Shown: positions 1 to 11,433, counted from the stretch's first letter. The stretch is DNA of 64,000 nt from CAVRUD01 sp963724285 (GCA_963724285.1 CAVRUD010000025.1:62001-126000); one strand, 5' to 3'. The notes: a model not told the origin generated them from the letters alone. Numbers and translations are program-made.

Positions 1-1
1 C

Positions 2-2431
2 ATGAACGCGATGACCTCGCACGACTGGACCGCCTACTACGAAACCTTGCCGATCGATCGGCTCGATCTCTCCCTCGAGATCGAATCGGACCGGATGGTC
101 AACTCCCTGTTCGACCCAGCCGAGATCGAATCGGAGCGGACGGTCATCATCTCAGAGCGCCAGGGTTCGGAGAACAATCCGGCCTACCTTCTCTACGAAG
201 ACGTCGTCGGCACCGTCTTCCGCGCGCATCCGTATCGCCACATGGTGATCGGCCACGAACACGACCTTCGCTCGATCAGCCGGGACGACCTCTACAACCA
301 TTACCGCCGCTACTACCAGCCGAACAACGCGATCATTGCGGCGGCGGGCGATTTCGACGCCGAGACCCTCTTCGCCAAGATCGAAGGTCGTTCGGCTGCG
401 ATCCCGGCCGGCGACGAACCACCTCGTCCCCGGGCCCTGGAGCCGGACCAGCTCGGCGAGCGGCGAATCACCATCCGGCGGCCGGCGCCGACGAGCTACC
501 TGCGCATTGCCTATCGCGCCCCAGAGCCCGCCACGCCGAGACGCCGTGCCGCTCCTCGTCTCGACGCGGTGCTCTCGGGGAGATAAGCGGAGGCGGGATG
601 GGCCGGTCGGCGAGGCTCTACAAGGCGCTCGTCAGCGGCGGCCTTGCCCGTGGCGCTGGCTCGGACTTCAGCCTGACCCTCGATCCGTACCTCTTTATGG
701 TTGCCGCCTCCGCGCTGCCCGGCGTCGAGCCTGAGCACATCGAAGCGACGGTGGAACGGGAACTGGCCCGGGTCCGCGACGAACTCGTGCCGGCTCACGA
801 GCTTGCCCGGGCGATCAAGCAGGTGAAGGCTCGGCCACGTCTATTCGGAAGAAGGCGTCACCAACCAGGCCTTCTGGTTGGGGCAGATGGAGATTGTCGA
901 TACCCACAGCCGGGCCGACACCCTCGTCTCCGAGCTGGAGGCGGTCACGCCTGCCGACATCCAGCGCGTCGCCCAGACGTACCTGGTCGAGAAGAATCGG
1001 ACCGTCGGCTGGCTGATTCCATCTGGCGACGGCGGAGGTGAAGCCTTGATCGAGGCAGAAGCAGCCGTGACACCCAAGCGGTGGTGGGCGTTCAGCGACG
1101 GTCAACAACCGGTCTCGACTTCCGACACGTCCGCATCTGTGCAGTCACACTGGGCTCCCCTGGAACAGTTGACCCTTCCCGGCGAGATCGTCGTTCTGGG
1201 TCAGGCCCGGCCAACGTCGCCCTCCGTTGTCGCTCGCCTCCGGATCGGTTCGGGAGCAGTCAATGATCCCGAGGGCAAGGATGGCCTCGCCGCGTTCACC
1301 GGGCGCATGCTGGCTCGGGGTACGGCTACCCGATCATACGAGGCGTTCAACGAGGCGACCGACGGCCTGGGCGCATCGGTTGGCGTCGATGTCGGCCGGT
1401 TGCACACAGAGGTCTCCATTCGCTGCCTGGGGGAAGACCTGCCGACCGTGCTGGACATCGCGGCCGACATCCTGCGCAATCCGGCCTTCCCCGAAGAAGA
1501 GATCGCCAAAGTTCGCCAGGAGTTGAGCGCCTCGATCCGTGAGGCGGACAACGACACCCGCACGGTGGCGGATCGCACGCTGCGCCAGTTGCTCTACCCC
1601 GCCGGGCATGCCTTCTCTCGCCGGGTCAGTGGCGAGTTGGACACGGTTGCCACTATCAGCCGAGAGGATTTGATCGCCTTCCACGCCGATCGGTTTGGAC
1701 CCGGGGTGATGACGGTGGCCATCGTGGGCGGCGTCCAGGACATCGTTTCTGCCGCGGCGTTGATCGGCGAACGCTTCTCAGATTGGGATGTTGCCGTAAC
1801 GCCAAACCCGGTGATCGACGGAGGCATCGCACCAGAGAGCAGCCTGCGAGACGCGCGGGTGGTCCCCGGCAAGACCCAATCGGACATCGCCATCGGCTAT
1901 TCGACGATTCCTCGTTCTCACCCCGACTACTTCGCGCTTGACACAGCCAATCTGATCCTGGGCCGTCTCGGCTTGATGGGACGCCTGGGAGCCAACGTCC
2001 GCGATCTGCAGGGATTGGCCTACTACGCCTACTCCCAGATCGAGCCGGGACGCGGCGGCAGCGTCTGGTCCAGCCGGGCCGGGATCAACCCGGACAATGT
2101 CGAGCGGGCGATCTCCAGCATCACGGCGGAGGTAGAGCGGCTGCGCACCGAACCCGTCGACGCAGACGAACTTGCCGACGCCCAGGCGTACCTGACGGGC
2201 GTCCTCCCGCTCGCGTTCGAGACGAGCGACGGGGTCGCCGCCACGCTGCTCAACATCGAGTACTTCGACCTGGGCCTCGACTACCTGGAGCGCTATCCCG
2301 GGATTATCAACGCCTTGACCGTCGAGGATCTCCAGCGGGCCGCGCAGAGCCACCTGGATCCCACTCGCCTTGCCATCGGGATCGCTGGACCGCCCTTGGC
2401 GGCTCAGGTGACCGGGGAGACATCCTTGTGA
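2..2431 (+). CDS. M16 family zinc peptidase, two-domain, 5' partial and frameshifted
   Basis: This is the bulk of an insulinase-like (M16B) peptidase whose first residues lie outside the window, so the HxxEH zinc site is not visible. The reading starts at the conserved stretch MTSHDWTAYYETLP followed by LEIESDRM, which normally lies just after the zinc motif. A second M16 domain is recognisable from about 1150 onward (LRIGSGAVNDPEGKDGLA, then YAYSQIEPGRGG). The protein is read in three pieces: the frame shifts near 580-597 and again near 830-836, and conserved sequence (VYSEEGVTNQAFWLGQ) continues directly across the second break. Sequencing error is the likelier cause. It may process or degrade peptides, perhaps outside the membrane. 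Its stop overlaps the start of the next gene by 4 bp. Confidence 0.85.
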
Positions 2432-3204
2432 GGACGCCAGATGCGCAAGACATCACCGATGCATCTGGCGACATCGCCACACTTACGCTGGTTTCGCTGA
2501 ACGTCGGGGAGCCGCGCATCATCGGGCAGCGCCACGGCGAGCCAGTTCTGAGTGGCATCGCCAAATCCCCGGTCGGGGATGGCTCGCTGACGATCACAAT
2601 GACCAATCTAGAAGGTGACGGGCAGGCGGATCTACGTGCCCACGGCGGCCCCGACAAAGCTGTCTACGCCTATCCATCCGAGCATCTGCCGGCGTGGAGC
2701 GCAGAGCTGGGCGAAGACCTCGGTCCCGGCGCGTTCGGCGAGAACCTCACGACGGCCGGGCTGGTCGAACGAGAGGTCTACATCGGTGACGTCTGGAGTT
2801 GGGGAACAGCGGTCCTCCAGGTCTGCCAGCCCCGGTATCCCTGCTACAAGCTCGGAATCCATCGTGGCCGGCCGGACATCATCGCTCGGTTTCTCGACTC
2901 TGCACGATCCGGCTGGTATCTGCGCGTCCTCGAACCAGGAATCGCGTCCCGCGCCGATGCAATCAGGGTCACGGAGCGACTACCCGACCCGGTGAGCGTC
3001 CACAGAGCCAGCCGGGCAATCCTGGCGGGTCAGGCGAGCGCGGCCGAATTGGAATCGCTCATCGTCCTGGCTCCCCTGGCGGAAAGCTGGAAACGAGGAC
3101 TCAGAGAGCGCCTTAAGGTGACAAGGAACAGCGGAAATGTAAACGCGGTGCGGTCAACCGTCCCCGGCAACTGGAGTGGCCGGTGCCGGGTCCGCGGGAT
3201 TTGA
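2428..3204 (+). CDS. MOSC domain protein, YiiM-like
   Basis: The product has 258 residues with a MOSC (molybdenum cofactor sulfurase C-terminal) domain. Signature stretches are HGGPDKAVYAYPSEH at about residues 73-87, PGAFGENL, and the cysteine segment VCQPRYPCYKL that in this family is thought to contact the molybdenum cofactor. YiiM-type proteins reduce N-hydroxylated compounds such as 6-hydroxylaminopurine; that role is family knowledge, not shown here. It starts with GTG in a GTGA overlap with the M16 peptidase stop, so the two are probably translationally coupled. The last 25 or so residues look like an unconserved tail and overlap the end of the convergent glycosyltransferase gene by 51 bp. 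Confidence 0.8.
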   Translation: MRTPDAQDITDASGDIATLTLVSLNVGEPRIIGQRHGEPVLSGIAKSPVGDGSLTITMTNLEGDGQADLRAHGGPDKAVYAYPSEHLPAWSAELGEDLGPGAFGENLTTAGLVEREVYIGDVWSWGTAVLQVCQPRYPCYKLGIHRGRPDIIARFLDSARSGWYLRVLEPGIASRADAIRVTERLPDPVSVHRASRAILAGQASAAELESLIVLAPLAESWKRGLRERLKVTRNSGNVNAVRSTVPGNWSGRCRVRGI

Positions 3205-5193
3205 TTGCGGCCAGGGTGGCAGATACGCGATGTACACCGGATCTTCGGGCGTCCCCTCGATCGCGACGTCACCACCGGGATACATCCGCTGCAGGTCTGC
3301 CAGGCGTTCCTCGTAGCTGCCGATCAAGATGTAGACCGGCCGCCCGTTCGCCGGGTCGTACGGGAGTCGATCCTCCCCGAACCGCTCGGTGCGATCCTCA
3401 CCGGGGACACCCGGGGCGAAGTATCGCCGAATCTCGTGCGAGTACGGCCATCGATCGGCCATGAAGTAGACGTAGCTGCCGGGCGGCAGGTCCCCAATGT
3501 ACTCGCTGGCCGCCACCATCTCGACGGCGTTGACCCACCGCACCTCGCTCGAAACCAGCGTGCCGTTGAAGTAGTCGTCAAGGTTCTGGCGGACAGAGAC
3601 AACCGCGATAAGCCCGACGAGCGGAATCAGGGCATAACGGCCGTAGCGGGAGTTCCAGCCGATCTGAGCCAGCCGTGCAATACCGACCCCGGCGAACATC
3701 GCCAGAAAGACCGACTCGATCATCGTCCGGCGCAGGGCAAAGTCAACGCTCATCACCGACGTGAACGGCAGCACGAACAGAAGAATTGCGCTCATCGTCG
3801 CCAGCATCCGGTAGCCACGCCAGAGGGAAAGCACCAATCCGGCGGCGGCGAGGAGCAGCGTCGCCAGCGGCACGACCGGCACTGTTCCTGTCGCATCGAC
3901 GCCGTCGAATACCGGCTCGCAGCACATCCGATCCCAGTAGTCGACATAGCGACCGGTGACCCATCGTATCCGCTCACCGGTGCCGGACTTAAGGTCCCAT
4001 TCCTCGCTGTTGACGACCGACAGGCGCTCGCTATAGCCGAAGTAGTTGTTTGACTCGTCCGAGGCGTACCGGATCATCGGCAGCGCCACGGCGATCAGGA
4101 CCGCCGCGAAGATCGCCAATCCGGTCATCCTGTTCCGGACTACCTTCGCGCGACCACCGATCAGCGCCGCGACGGCGGCAGCAAGTGCGCCTGTCGCGAG
4201 AATGCCCGGCTTGACCGTTGCCAAGCCCAGAGCGGCCGCGAGGAGGAGAACCGCCGGGCCGAACGTCAGGAAGGCCAGGTAACCGCCGGTGAGCAGCAGC
4301 ACGATGACGTGTGCGTTGTACGTGTAGACACCAAGCCCGAAGAGCAAGCCCGCCAACGCCCAATAGCGCCGGTCGTTGTCTCGAACGGCTTCGACCAGCG
4401 CACCCAGGCCGGCCACCACGAAGCACGGCCAGAGGATGTTGGGGAACCCCAGGCGCGAGTAGTGGATGTGCCAGCCCATCACGGCCAGCAGTCCGGCCGA
4501 GAGCACGCCCGCAACCGAGCCAAACGACCGCCGGACGACGAAAAAGAGGACGAGGATCGTCAACGACCCGAAGAAGGCCGACACCAACCTGACCGTCAGG
4601 ATGCTATCCCCGAACCAGACCTGAGCCAGGGCAACCGCATAGAGAGCACCCGTCGGGGTACCCGCCGCAATTGGGCTATACGGTCCGATCCAGCCGTCTG
4701 CCCGGATCCGCTGCCCTTCGATCGCGATCGCGGCTTCGTCGCCCTGGACACCTGGAGGCGTGTTCGCCAGATCGACGAACCGCAACAACACTCCGGCTAC
4801 CAGGATCACGACCAGGGCGGCCAGCTCGACCCGAGAGAGGGACCAACGCGCCGCGGGAGCACCCTCGCGCGTTGGCACGATCCGCGAATAGACGGCGGCG
4901 ACAGCGCGGACCGCCGCGCCGGGCTCGCCCTGCTCCCAGCTCCGCCCTCCCAATCCCGCCCACGCACGATGCAGCCGCTCTGCGATCCCGGCGGGCTCTT
5001 CGAGCTGACGAACCCGTTCGACTTGGAGTTCCAGAACGAGTTTCAGGTTTGCCTTGCGAAGGTCGTCGATCTCGCGCAGGAGGTCTTCGGGCGACGGCGG
5101 GCCAGGATCAACCGGCTTTGCGCCCGGGCGAGAGCGCTCCGCCTCCAGATCCGCGTCGCGGACTACCGGCTGAGTGGGTGATTCAAAGCTCAT
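3154..5193 (-). CDS. GT39/ArnT-like integral membrane glycosyltransferase
   Basis: The protein has 679 residues. An N-terminal cytoplasmic segment has a coiled-coil-like stretch (LLREIDDLRKANLKLVLEL, about 38-56). About a dozen hydrophobic segments follow, starting with LVVILVAGVLLRFVDLA. The first loop carries GVQGDEAAIAIEG, the acidic motif expected in GT-C enzymes that take sugars from a polyprenyl phosphate donor. A large soluble C-terminal domain with aromatic residues (GSYVYFMADRWPYSHEIRRY) lies outside. The acceptor, protein or glycolipid, cannot be told from sequence. The gene is followed closely by prfC on the same strand; there is no obvious functional link. Confidence 0.75.
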   Translation of the reverse strand: MSFESPTQPVVRDADLEAERSRPGAKPVDPGPPSPEDLLREIDDLRKANLKLVLELQVERVRQLEEPAGIAERLHRAWAGLGGRSWEQGEPGAAVRAVAAVYSRIVPTREGAPAARWSLSRVELAALVVILVAGVLLRFVDLANTPPGVQGDEAAIAIEGQRIRADGWIGPYSPIAAGTPTGALYAVALAQVWFGDSILTVRLVSAFFGSLTILVLFFVVRRSFGSVAGVLSAGLLAVMGWHIHYSRLGFPNILWPCFVVAGLGALVEAVRDNDRRYWALAGLLFGLGVYTYNAHVIVLLLTGGYLAFLTFGPAVLLLAAALGLATVKPGILATGALAAAVAALIGGRAKVVRNRMTGLAIFAAVLIAVALPMIRYASDESNNYFGYSERLSVVNSEEWDLKSGTGERIRWVTGRYVDYWDRMCCEPVFDGVDATGTVPVVPLATLLLAAAGLVLSLWRGYRMLATMSAILLFVLPFTSVMSVDFALRRTMIESVFLAMFAGVGIARLAQIGWNSRYGRYALIPLVGLIAVVSVRQNLDDYFNGTLVSSEVRWVNAVEMVAASEYIGDLPPGSYVYFMADRWPYSHEIRRYFAPGVPGEDRTERFGEDRLPYDPANGRPVYILIGSYEERLADLQRMYPGGDVAIEGTPEDPVYIAYLPPWPQSNPADPAPATPVAGDG

Positions 5194-5234
5194 TGTCGCC
5201 GGATGGTAGCACCCGGAACCACTTGAAGGCGCGC

Positions 5235-6899
5235 TTATCCCTCGGAGTAGCTGTCAAGCCCAGCGGCCAGGTCGCTGAAGTTGACGCCCGTCGTGTTCTC
5301 CTCAGCATAACGTAGGTCCCAACTGGTGCTGAACAGAATCACCGGGCGGCCGTCGCGATCTTCCGCCCGCATACGACCGCGACCGTCACCGAGGGCGGCA
5401 ATCGCGGCGGGATCGCCCTCAACCCAACGAACCGCGGAGTATCCGAGCGGTTCGAGAATCGTCTCGACGTTGTACTCGGCTTGGAGCCGGAAGCGGACGA
5501 CGTCGTACTGGAGGGCGCCAACCGCCGCCAGGATCGGCTCGCGCCGGGCGCTCGTCACTGGGTAGAAGAGCTGGATGGCGCCCTCTTCCTCGATCTGGGT
5601 CAGTCCCTTGAGAAACTGCTTGTACCGATCCGCCCGTGTATGGCGCAGGAGGGCGAAGTGTTCGGGTTGGAAACGGGGGAGCGGCGCGAACGCCCCTATC
5701 TCCTTCTCGCTGACCGTATCCCCGATCGCGAACAATCCGGGGTTGATCAGGCCGACGACGTCTCCCGCGTACGCCTCTTCAACGACTTCTCGCTCCTGGC
5801 CGAAGAGACGCAACGGCGGTGCGAGGCGCACCCGCCGCTTCGAGCGCGGATGCCAGACCTCCATGTCGCGGGTAAATCGCCCGGAACAGATCCGCATGAA
5901 TGCCACCCGATCCCGATGGCGCGGATCCATGTTCGCCTGGATCTTGAATACGAACCCAGAGAACGTGGCATCGTCCGGCTCGATCTCGGTGGTGGTCGTC
6001 TCCTGCGGTCCCGGAGCCGGGGCAAGACCCACAAACCGGTCAAGAAAGAGCTGGACGCCGAAGTTCGTCAGCGCGCTGCCGAAGCAGACCGGCGTCTGGA
6101 CTCCGACGGCCACCTTTGCCGGATCGAACGTCGAGCCTGCCATGTCGAGGAGTGCCAGGTCGTCGCGCAAGGTCGCCGCCCGTTCGTGCCCAATCGCCGC
6201 GTCCAGGGCGGGATCTTCGATGTTGTCGATCCTGACGACCGGTGCCCGGGTCGCGCCGTGGTGGGTGCGCTCGTAGAGGTGAACCGCCTGGTCCGTGCGG
6301 TCGTAGACGCCGCGGAAGTCCGGGCCGTCACCGATCGGCCAGTTCAGCGGGTACGTCTCCAGCCCCAGGGTCTTCTCGATCTCGTCGAGAAGATCGAGCG
6401 GGTGCTTGGCGGGCCGGTCGAGCTTGTTGATGAAGGTGAAAATTGGAATGCCGCGGCGCTTGCAAACCTCGAACAGCTTCAGCGTCTGGGGCTCGATGCC
6501 CCGGGCCGCGTCGAGGACCATCACCGCGCTGTCGACAGCCGTCAGCGTCCGGTAGGTGTCTTCGGAAAAATCCTGGTGACCAGGGGTATCCAGCAGATTG
6601 ACGTGCCGGCCCGCGTACGGGAATGCCAGCACGGTCGAGGAAATCGAGATCCCGCGCTCCTGCTCCAACGCCATCCAGTCTGACGCCGCGTGCCGCTGGC
6701 TCCGCCGTGCGGTCACCGACCCCGCCAGGGTGACAGCGCCGCCATAGAGGAGCAACTTTTCGGTCAGGGTCGTCTTGCCCGCGTCCGGGTGGGAGATGAT
6801 GGCAAAGGTCCGTCGCCGCTCAACCTCGGCGCGATACGGATGTGCGCCCGCCGATTCCGTCTGGGTTTCAGTGTTGTCCGATGTGAGCACCGCGCTCAT
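5235..6899 (-). CDS. prfC: peptide chain release factor 3
   Basis: This 554-residue GTPase recycles release factors 1 and 2 from terminating ribosomes. All G motifs are present: SHPDAGKTT (G1), GISISS (G2), DTPGHQD (G3) and NKLDRP (G4). They are followed by the RF3-type beta-barrel and the C-terminal domain containing RFQPEHFALLR and FRLQAEYNVE. The length fits the family (about 530). The start ATG is preceded by AAGGAG at a spacing of about 8. RF3 is not universal in bacteria. The frame is intact over the whole length. Confidence 0.95.
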   Translation of the reverse strand: MSAVLTSDNTETQTESAGAHPYRAEVERRRTFAIISHPDAGKTTLTEKLLLYGGAVTLAGSVTARRSQRHAASDWMALEQERGISISSTVLAFPYAGRHVNLLDTPGHQDFSEDTYRTLTAVDSAVMVLDAARGIEPQTLKLFEVCKRRGIPIFTFINKLDRPAKHPLDLLDEIEKTLGLETYPLNWPIGDGPDFRGVYDRTDQAVHLYERTHHGATRAPVVRIDNIEDPALDAAIGHERAATLRDDLALLDMAGSTFDPAKVAVGVQTPVCFGSALTNFGVQLFLDRFVGLAPAPGPQETTTTEIEPDDATFSGFVFKIQANMDPRHRDRVAFMRICSGRFTRDMEVWHPRSKRRVRLAPPLRLFGQEREVVEEAYAGDVVGLINPGLFAIGDTVSEKEIGAFAPLPRFQPEHFALLRHTRADRYKQFLKGLTQIEEEGAIQLFYPVTSARREPILAAVGALQYDVVRFRLQAEYNVETILEPLGYSAVRWVEGDPAAIAALGDGRGRMRAEDRDGRPVILFSTSWDLRYAEENTTGVNFSDLAAGLDSYSEG

Positions 6900-7041
6900 G
6901 CTGTTGACTCCTTGGGCGGGCGGTCCCGCCGAGTTAGGTGTTGGTCAAGGTATCAGAGACTGGCACGTTCGCACGCCCCGGCGGAGGAATGCCGACCGAA
7001 CCGACCGAAGCCGGTATCGGGAGGGAACCTCACGAACGTGG

Positions 7042-7416
7042 TTAGTCCGGAGTGCTGGGGGAATTCGTGCCCATTGAGGATGACGTACCGACGCCGTCGG
7101 CGCTCTCCTCAGGGAGAGGTTTGAGGTAGATCAAAAACTCGTTCACGCCAACCTTCAGGATCCGGCTAATGCTGTATTTCGTCTTATGGACCAGATCCTT
7201 GTAGACGCCGCCCGGCCGGTAGCGCTCCATGCGCATCTCGCGGCCATTCTTCGAGATGATTTCATACGTGAGCTTTCCGCAGGATGCGCAGGCGAAATAC
7301 TGGTCGACCTCATCGGTCGGACCGGTGTATCCCCGCTGTACCCAGCGCGTCTGGAAGCTCCCACACCAGGGGCACTGTCGCTCCCCAATGTCGGAGGCTT
7401 GTTGTGGCATCCGCAT
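7042..7416 (-). CDS. small zinc-ribbon protein of unknown function
   Basis: The product is 124 residues from the ATG giving MRMPQQASD; an upstream GTG at 7425 is possible but sits too near the GAGGTG ribosome site. Two CxxC pairs (CPWC at about 15-18 and CASC at about 43-46) form a likely zinc ribbon. A basic segment (KNGREMRMERYRPGG) and a hydrophobic stretch FLIYLKPL follow. The tail is Ser/Thr rich and probably disordered. I do not recognise a characterised relative. A role in nucleic-acid or protein binding is only suggested by the ribbon. Confidence 0.6.
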   Translation of the reverse strand: MRMPQQASDIGERQCPWCGSFQTRWVQRGYTGPTDEVDQYFACASCGKLTYEIISKNGREMRMERYRPGGVYKDLVHKTKYSISRILKVGVNEFLIYLKPLPEESADGVGTSSSMGTNSPSTPD

Positions 7417-7756
7417 GATCGCCACACCACCTCACGGTACTCGCCTCCATGCCAGGAGGACATCACGCGATATTGTAGCAGTCTACCTGCCACGCTCCTG
7501 ATCAACGGCGATCCGCGGAGGCACCGATCGCATGACCCAGGTTCCGCAGGTTGAACGGACAGGTCATAATAGGGGCAGAGATTGCGCCGAGGATCGCAGC
7601 TGAGGCGCTTCATCTACATTCGTTCGACCGCAAACGCGGCCAAACGTTTCCTCATGCGCTACCTACAATCCACCTAGTCAGCCTGGTTTCGGTTGGTTTG
7701 GTCGGAACAAGAGGTAGCCGCCAGATCGAAGACCACCAGGAACGCGGGAGGATGCA
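7417..7756. other. intergenic stretch with no recognised gene
   Basis: This 340-bp gap lies between the divergently read zinc-ribbon gene and the GT20 gene and should hold both promoters. I see AT-richer patches (for example around 7470 and 7565) but no convincing paired -35/-10 boxes, no hairpin with a T-run and no RNA gene. Confidence 0.4.
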
Positions 7757-9404
7757 ATGTCGGCACCGACCACCCTAGCCGGAAACGCCAAGATCAGGAT
7801 GGTTCACCCGCAGCATGATCCTTCCGAAGCGCTCGACGACGCCCTTCCTGGGCGGCCGCTGATCGTCGCGTCCAACCGCGGGCCGGTGACATTCACTCTG
7901 GAGAGTGACGGGAGTTTTTCGAGCCGGAAAGGCAGCGGCGGCGTCGTCACCGCCGTCAGCGCGATTGCCCGCGACCGCCAGCCGATCTGGATTGCGGCAG
8001 CGATGACCGAAGGCGACCGGCAACGGGCGAAGATCGCTCAGGGACGCGGCGAGACACTGATCAGCCCGCCCGGACCCAACCCGGAGTTCCGTCTGCGCTT
8101 TGTCGCCCCAGAACCCGAGATGTACCACAAGTACTACAACGAGATCAGCAATCCGCTCCTCTGGTTCTTGCAGCACTACCTCTGGAACACCCCGAGCACT
8201 CCGGACATTACGGCCGATACCTGGGACGCATGGCGGACCGGTTACGTCCCGGTCAACCAACTCTTCGCCGACGCGATTCTGGAAGCCGCCGCCGCTCTGG
8301 ACGAAGAGCCGGTAATTATGCTCCAGGACTACCACCTGTATCTGGTGGCGGGCATGATCCGGGCCCAGAAACCGGACGCGATCCTCCAGCTCTTCGTCCA
8401 TATCCCATGGCCCGATCCCGACTACTGGCGGCTGTTGCCGGTCGAGATGCGCCAGGCGCATCTGTGAAGGACTGCTCGGCAACGACATCGTTGGCTTCCA
8501 GACCCCTGCCCACGCCCGCAGCTTTATGTACTGTTGCGAGGCGTATGTGCCAGGGACGATGATCGACTACAGCTCGTCCGGCGTGATCTGGAACGGCCGC
8601 CGGATCGAAGTCCGGGCCTATCCGATCTCGATCGATATCGAAGCCGTGCGCCGTGCGGCCTACAGCAAGGAGGCCCGCTCCCACGACCGCTACCTGCCCA
8701 ACCACTTGAACGAGTTCACCGTCCTCCGGGTGGATCGAGCCGAACCGAGCAAGAACCTGGTTCGCGGGTTCCGGGCCTTCGAGCGGTTCCTTGAAGCCCA
8801 CGAGGAATACCTGGGCCGGGTCAACTTCGTTGCGATCACAGTTCCGTCCCGCATGGATGTGCCCGAGTACCGGGATTACCTCGACCAAATCAGCGCCGCG
8901 GTCGGCCGTATCAATGCCCGCTACGCGAACGTCGAGACCGGCTGGCAACCGATCCACCTCATCATGGGCGAGAACTACCCGCGCGCCCTGGCAGCAATGA
9001 AGTGGTACGACGTGCTGATAGTCAATTCGATCATCGACGGCATGAATCTGGTCGCCAAGGAAGGCGTGCTCCTCAACGAGCGCAACGGGGTCCTCATCAT
9101 CTCGGAGGGTGCCGGCGCCGTTGAGCAACTCGGAGAGGATTCCCTGATCGTCGCCCCCGCCGACGTCGAAGGCACCGCCGACGCCATCTTCAAAGCCCTG
9201 ACCATGCCGCTCGGGGAACGCCGCGGCCGGTCCGACCGCCTGCGCCGCATCGTCGAAGCGGACGACGTCGCCGCGTGGTTCAAAACGCAACTCGCCGACC
9301 TCAATAAGTACGTCATCAACGCCGAGCGGGACCCTGGCGCCCTCCTGCCCGACGGCTCCATCGCCGATGGCCTCCGCGTCACCGCGACTGCCTCGACGCT
9401 CTAG
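7757..9404 (+). CDS. otsA: trehalose-6-phosphate synthase-like GT20 glycosyltransferase, one frameshift
   Basis: The enzyme family transfers glucose from a nucleotide sugar to glucose 6-phosphate (or to glycerol 3-phosphate in glucosylglycerol-phosphate synthases). Family landmarks in order are LIVASNRGPVTF, LQDYHLYLVAGMIR, FVHIPWPDPDYWR, GNDIVGFQTPAHARSF and NLVAKEGVLLNE. The frame breaks near 8460, between EMRQA and GLLGNDIVGF, with no missing conserved residues, so an indel error is likely; the whole product would be about 549 residues. The start ATG follows GGGAGGATGCA. No OtsB phosphatase gene is adjacent, so the exact product (trehalose versus glucosylglycerol precursor) is open. Confidence 0.85.
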
Positions 9405-9532
9405 TTCGCGGCAGAGGCTTGTAGGAATCAGGTGCCGGATTTCCTGCGAGGCGATCCGGCTCCCGTGCGCACTGCGCGCGCTTCGCACAGCACGCTGGGA
9501 TCGCCACGGCGTCATCGTGTGACGATCCTCGA

Positions 9533-9561
9533 TTGACACCCCAAAGGTCCGCATGTATACA
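9533..9561 (+). promoter_or_regulatory. sigma70-type promoter of the sugar ABC operon
   Basis: TTGACA at 9533-9538 and TATACA at 9556-9561 are separated by exactly 17 bp. This is the best sigma70 match I found in the window. It lies about 210 bp upstream of the binding-protein gene in a gap otherwise without genes (9405-9769), leaving a long untranslated leader. Confidence 0.7.
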
Positions 9562-9769
9562 ACGGTCGCTCAGGGGCGTATGCGAGGTCGTCTCATCCAG
9601 GCAGAACAGATGCTCCCCGGCGTCCGCCATCTCCCGGATGATCCACGGTCACACCGCGACACGCAGTCCAGAACCTCATCTCGCGTGATCGCTCGCGAAC
9701 GATCTCCTGATTTCGGTTGCCACGGCAGAGGTGCCGCCGGCGGCGTTTAGAGCAGGAGGAACTGCACAA

Positions 9770-11413
9770 GTGGCCAGCAGAGACGATGGTGTCCTATTCC
9801 GGCCGATCTCCCGTCGCTCAATCGTCAAAGCCGCAACCGGCACCGCAGCGGCATTCTGCGCAACTGGGCTCGCGGGCAAGGCCTACCGCCGGGCCCTCGC
9901 CCAGGACAGCGTCAAGGACCAAATCCTCGCGATCCCCGGTCCAGGCGCCGGCACTCCCACCGACTCGGACATGGAGCGCGTCGGCGAATTGGTCCTGCGC
10001 TCTCAGAACCAAGGGAAGTTCGCCGGCCAGACTGTGGCCTTCCAGGGCCTGAGCAACGCTAGCATTCCACGTCAACGTCTTCAGGCCGCTCTCCAGGGCC
10101 TGGGAAGAGTTCACCGGCGCCACTATCGAGTGGATCGAGGTGACCCAGGCCGATTCCTATCCGAAGATGTCGCAGGCACTCGCCAGCGACACGGTCGAGT
10201 TCGACGTCATCGAGGCGTCGGCCGGTTGGGAAGGCGAGCTGCTCGGCGGCGGCTACGCCGTGCCAATGCCAGACTCGGTCAAGTCCGATCCCGGCTACGC
10301 CTTCGACGACATCGTCCCCTACCTCCAGGGGCCCACCCGAACCTGGGATGGCGTCACGTACGGCGCCAGCGTCGATGGCGACATGCATCATATGAACTAC
10401 CGCTCGGATGTCTTCTCCAATGCCGACCTGGCCGCGGAGTGGACCAGCTCCGGTGGCGAAGGCGAGTGGGGCGCGCCCCAGACCTGGCAGCAGGTCCTCG
10501 CCTACTCCCAGTTCCTCAAGGGCAAGGAGCTCGACGGCGAGCCGTTCTACGGCATCCTTGACACTCTAGCTCGGGCCGGCGGCGTGAGCAACTACTTCTT
10601 CCACTCCCGCGCCAGCGCCTACGCCAAGCACCCGGACGACCCCGCCTTCTTCTTCGACCCCACCGACATGACCCCGAAGATCAACAGCCCGGCATTCGTG
10701 CGCGCCCTTGAGGACATGATCGCCGCCCGCGACGCCGCCCCACCCGACCAGATCAACGCCGACCTCCTCCGCAACCTCGACAACTTCCTGGCCGGGACTG
10801 GCTCAATGTGCCACTGGTGGGCCGACGTCGGATCGAACGTCTACACCAGCGACAGCTCGATCGTGCAGGACAAGGTCGGGTGCAGCATCCTGCCCGGCTC
10901 CCCAGACGTCTACAACTGGGAGACCAAAGCCTGGGACACGCTCGCCAGAGAACGAACTTCGCGCCGTACCTGGCATTCCTCGGATGGGGCCTGTACGTGA
11001 CCAAAGCCGGCGAAGAGCGCGGCGTCTCCGAAGCTGCCTGGGACCTCGTCTCGCACCTGACCGGGAAGGACATCTCCCTGTGGATGATGCTTTACCCGTC
11101 CGGCATGAATCCCTACCGCCAGAGCCACTTCAACGCGGCTGACTGGACGATCGCGGGCTACCCCGAGGAGTTCGCCACGCAGTACCTCGGCTCGATCCAG
11201 GATTCGTACAACCACCCGAACCGGATCGTTGACCTGCGTATCCCCGGCCAGGGCGAGTACTGGATCGCCGCTGAGGACGCCTGGACGCGGGCAGTCGCCG
11301 GCGAGATCGAACCACAGGCCGCCCTCGACGAGGCCGCCGCCAAGTGGAACGAGATCACCGACCGCCTCGACCGGGCCACGCAGCAGACCTTGTATCAGGC
11401 GTCGCTCGGGTAA
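9770..11413 (+). CDS. Tat-exported sugar ABC transporter substrate-binding protein, two frameshifts
   Basis: This is a family 1 extracellular solute-binding protein. The GTG start at 9770 has AGGAGGA upstream and gives a short N-terminus with a twin-arginine motif (PISRRSIVKAA), then a hydrophobic stretch and an AQ cleavage-like end. The mature part shows WEEFTGATIEWIEV, DVIEASAGWEGELLGGGYAVPM and a C-terminal stretch with WMMLYPSGMNPYRQSH. The frame shifts near 10070 and near 10955, with conserved text continuing on both sides. The gene is followed by two permease genes in the same direction, with a palindromic repeat between. The substrate is probably a sugar or polyol, judged only from the family. 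Confidence 0.8.
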
Positions 11414-11433
11414 TCCCGCGAGCGCCGTGCCGC

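Noticed and set aside
8316..9554. Open frame of 412 codons on the minus strand
   Set aside because: It is antisense to the GT20 gene, whose conserved motifs are clear on the plus strand.
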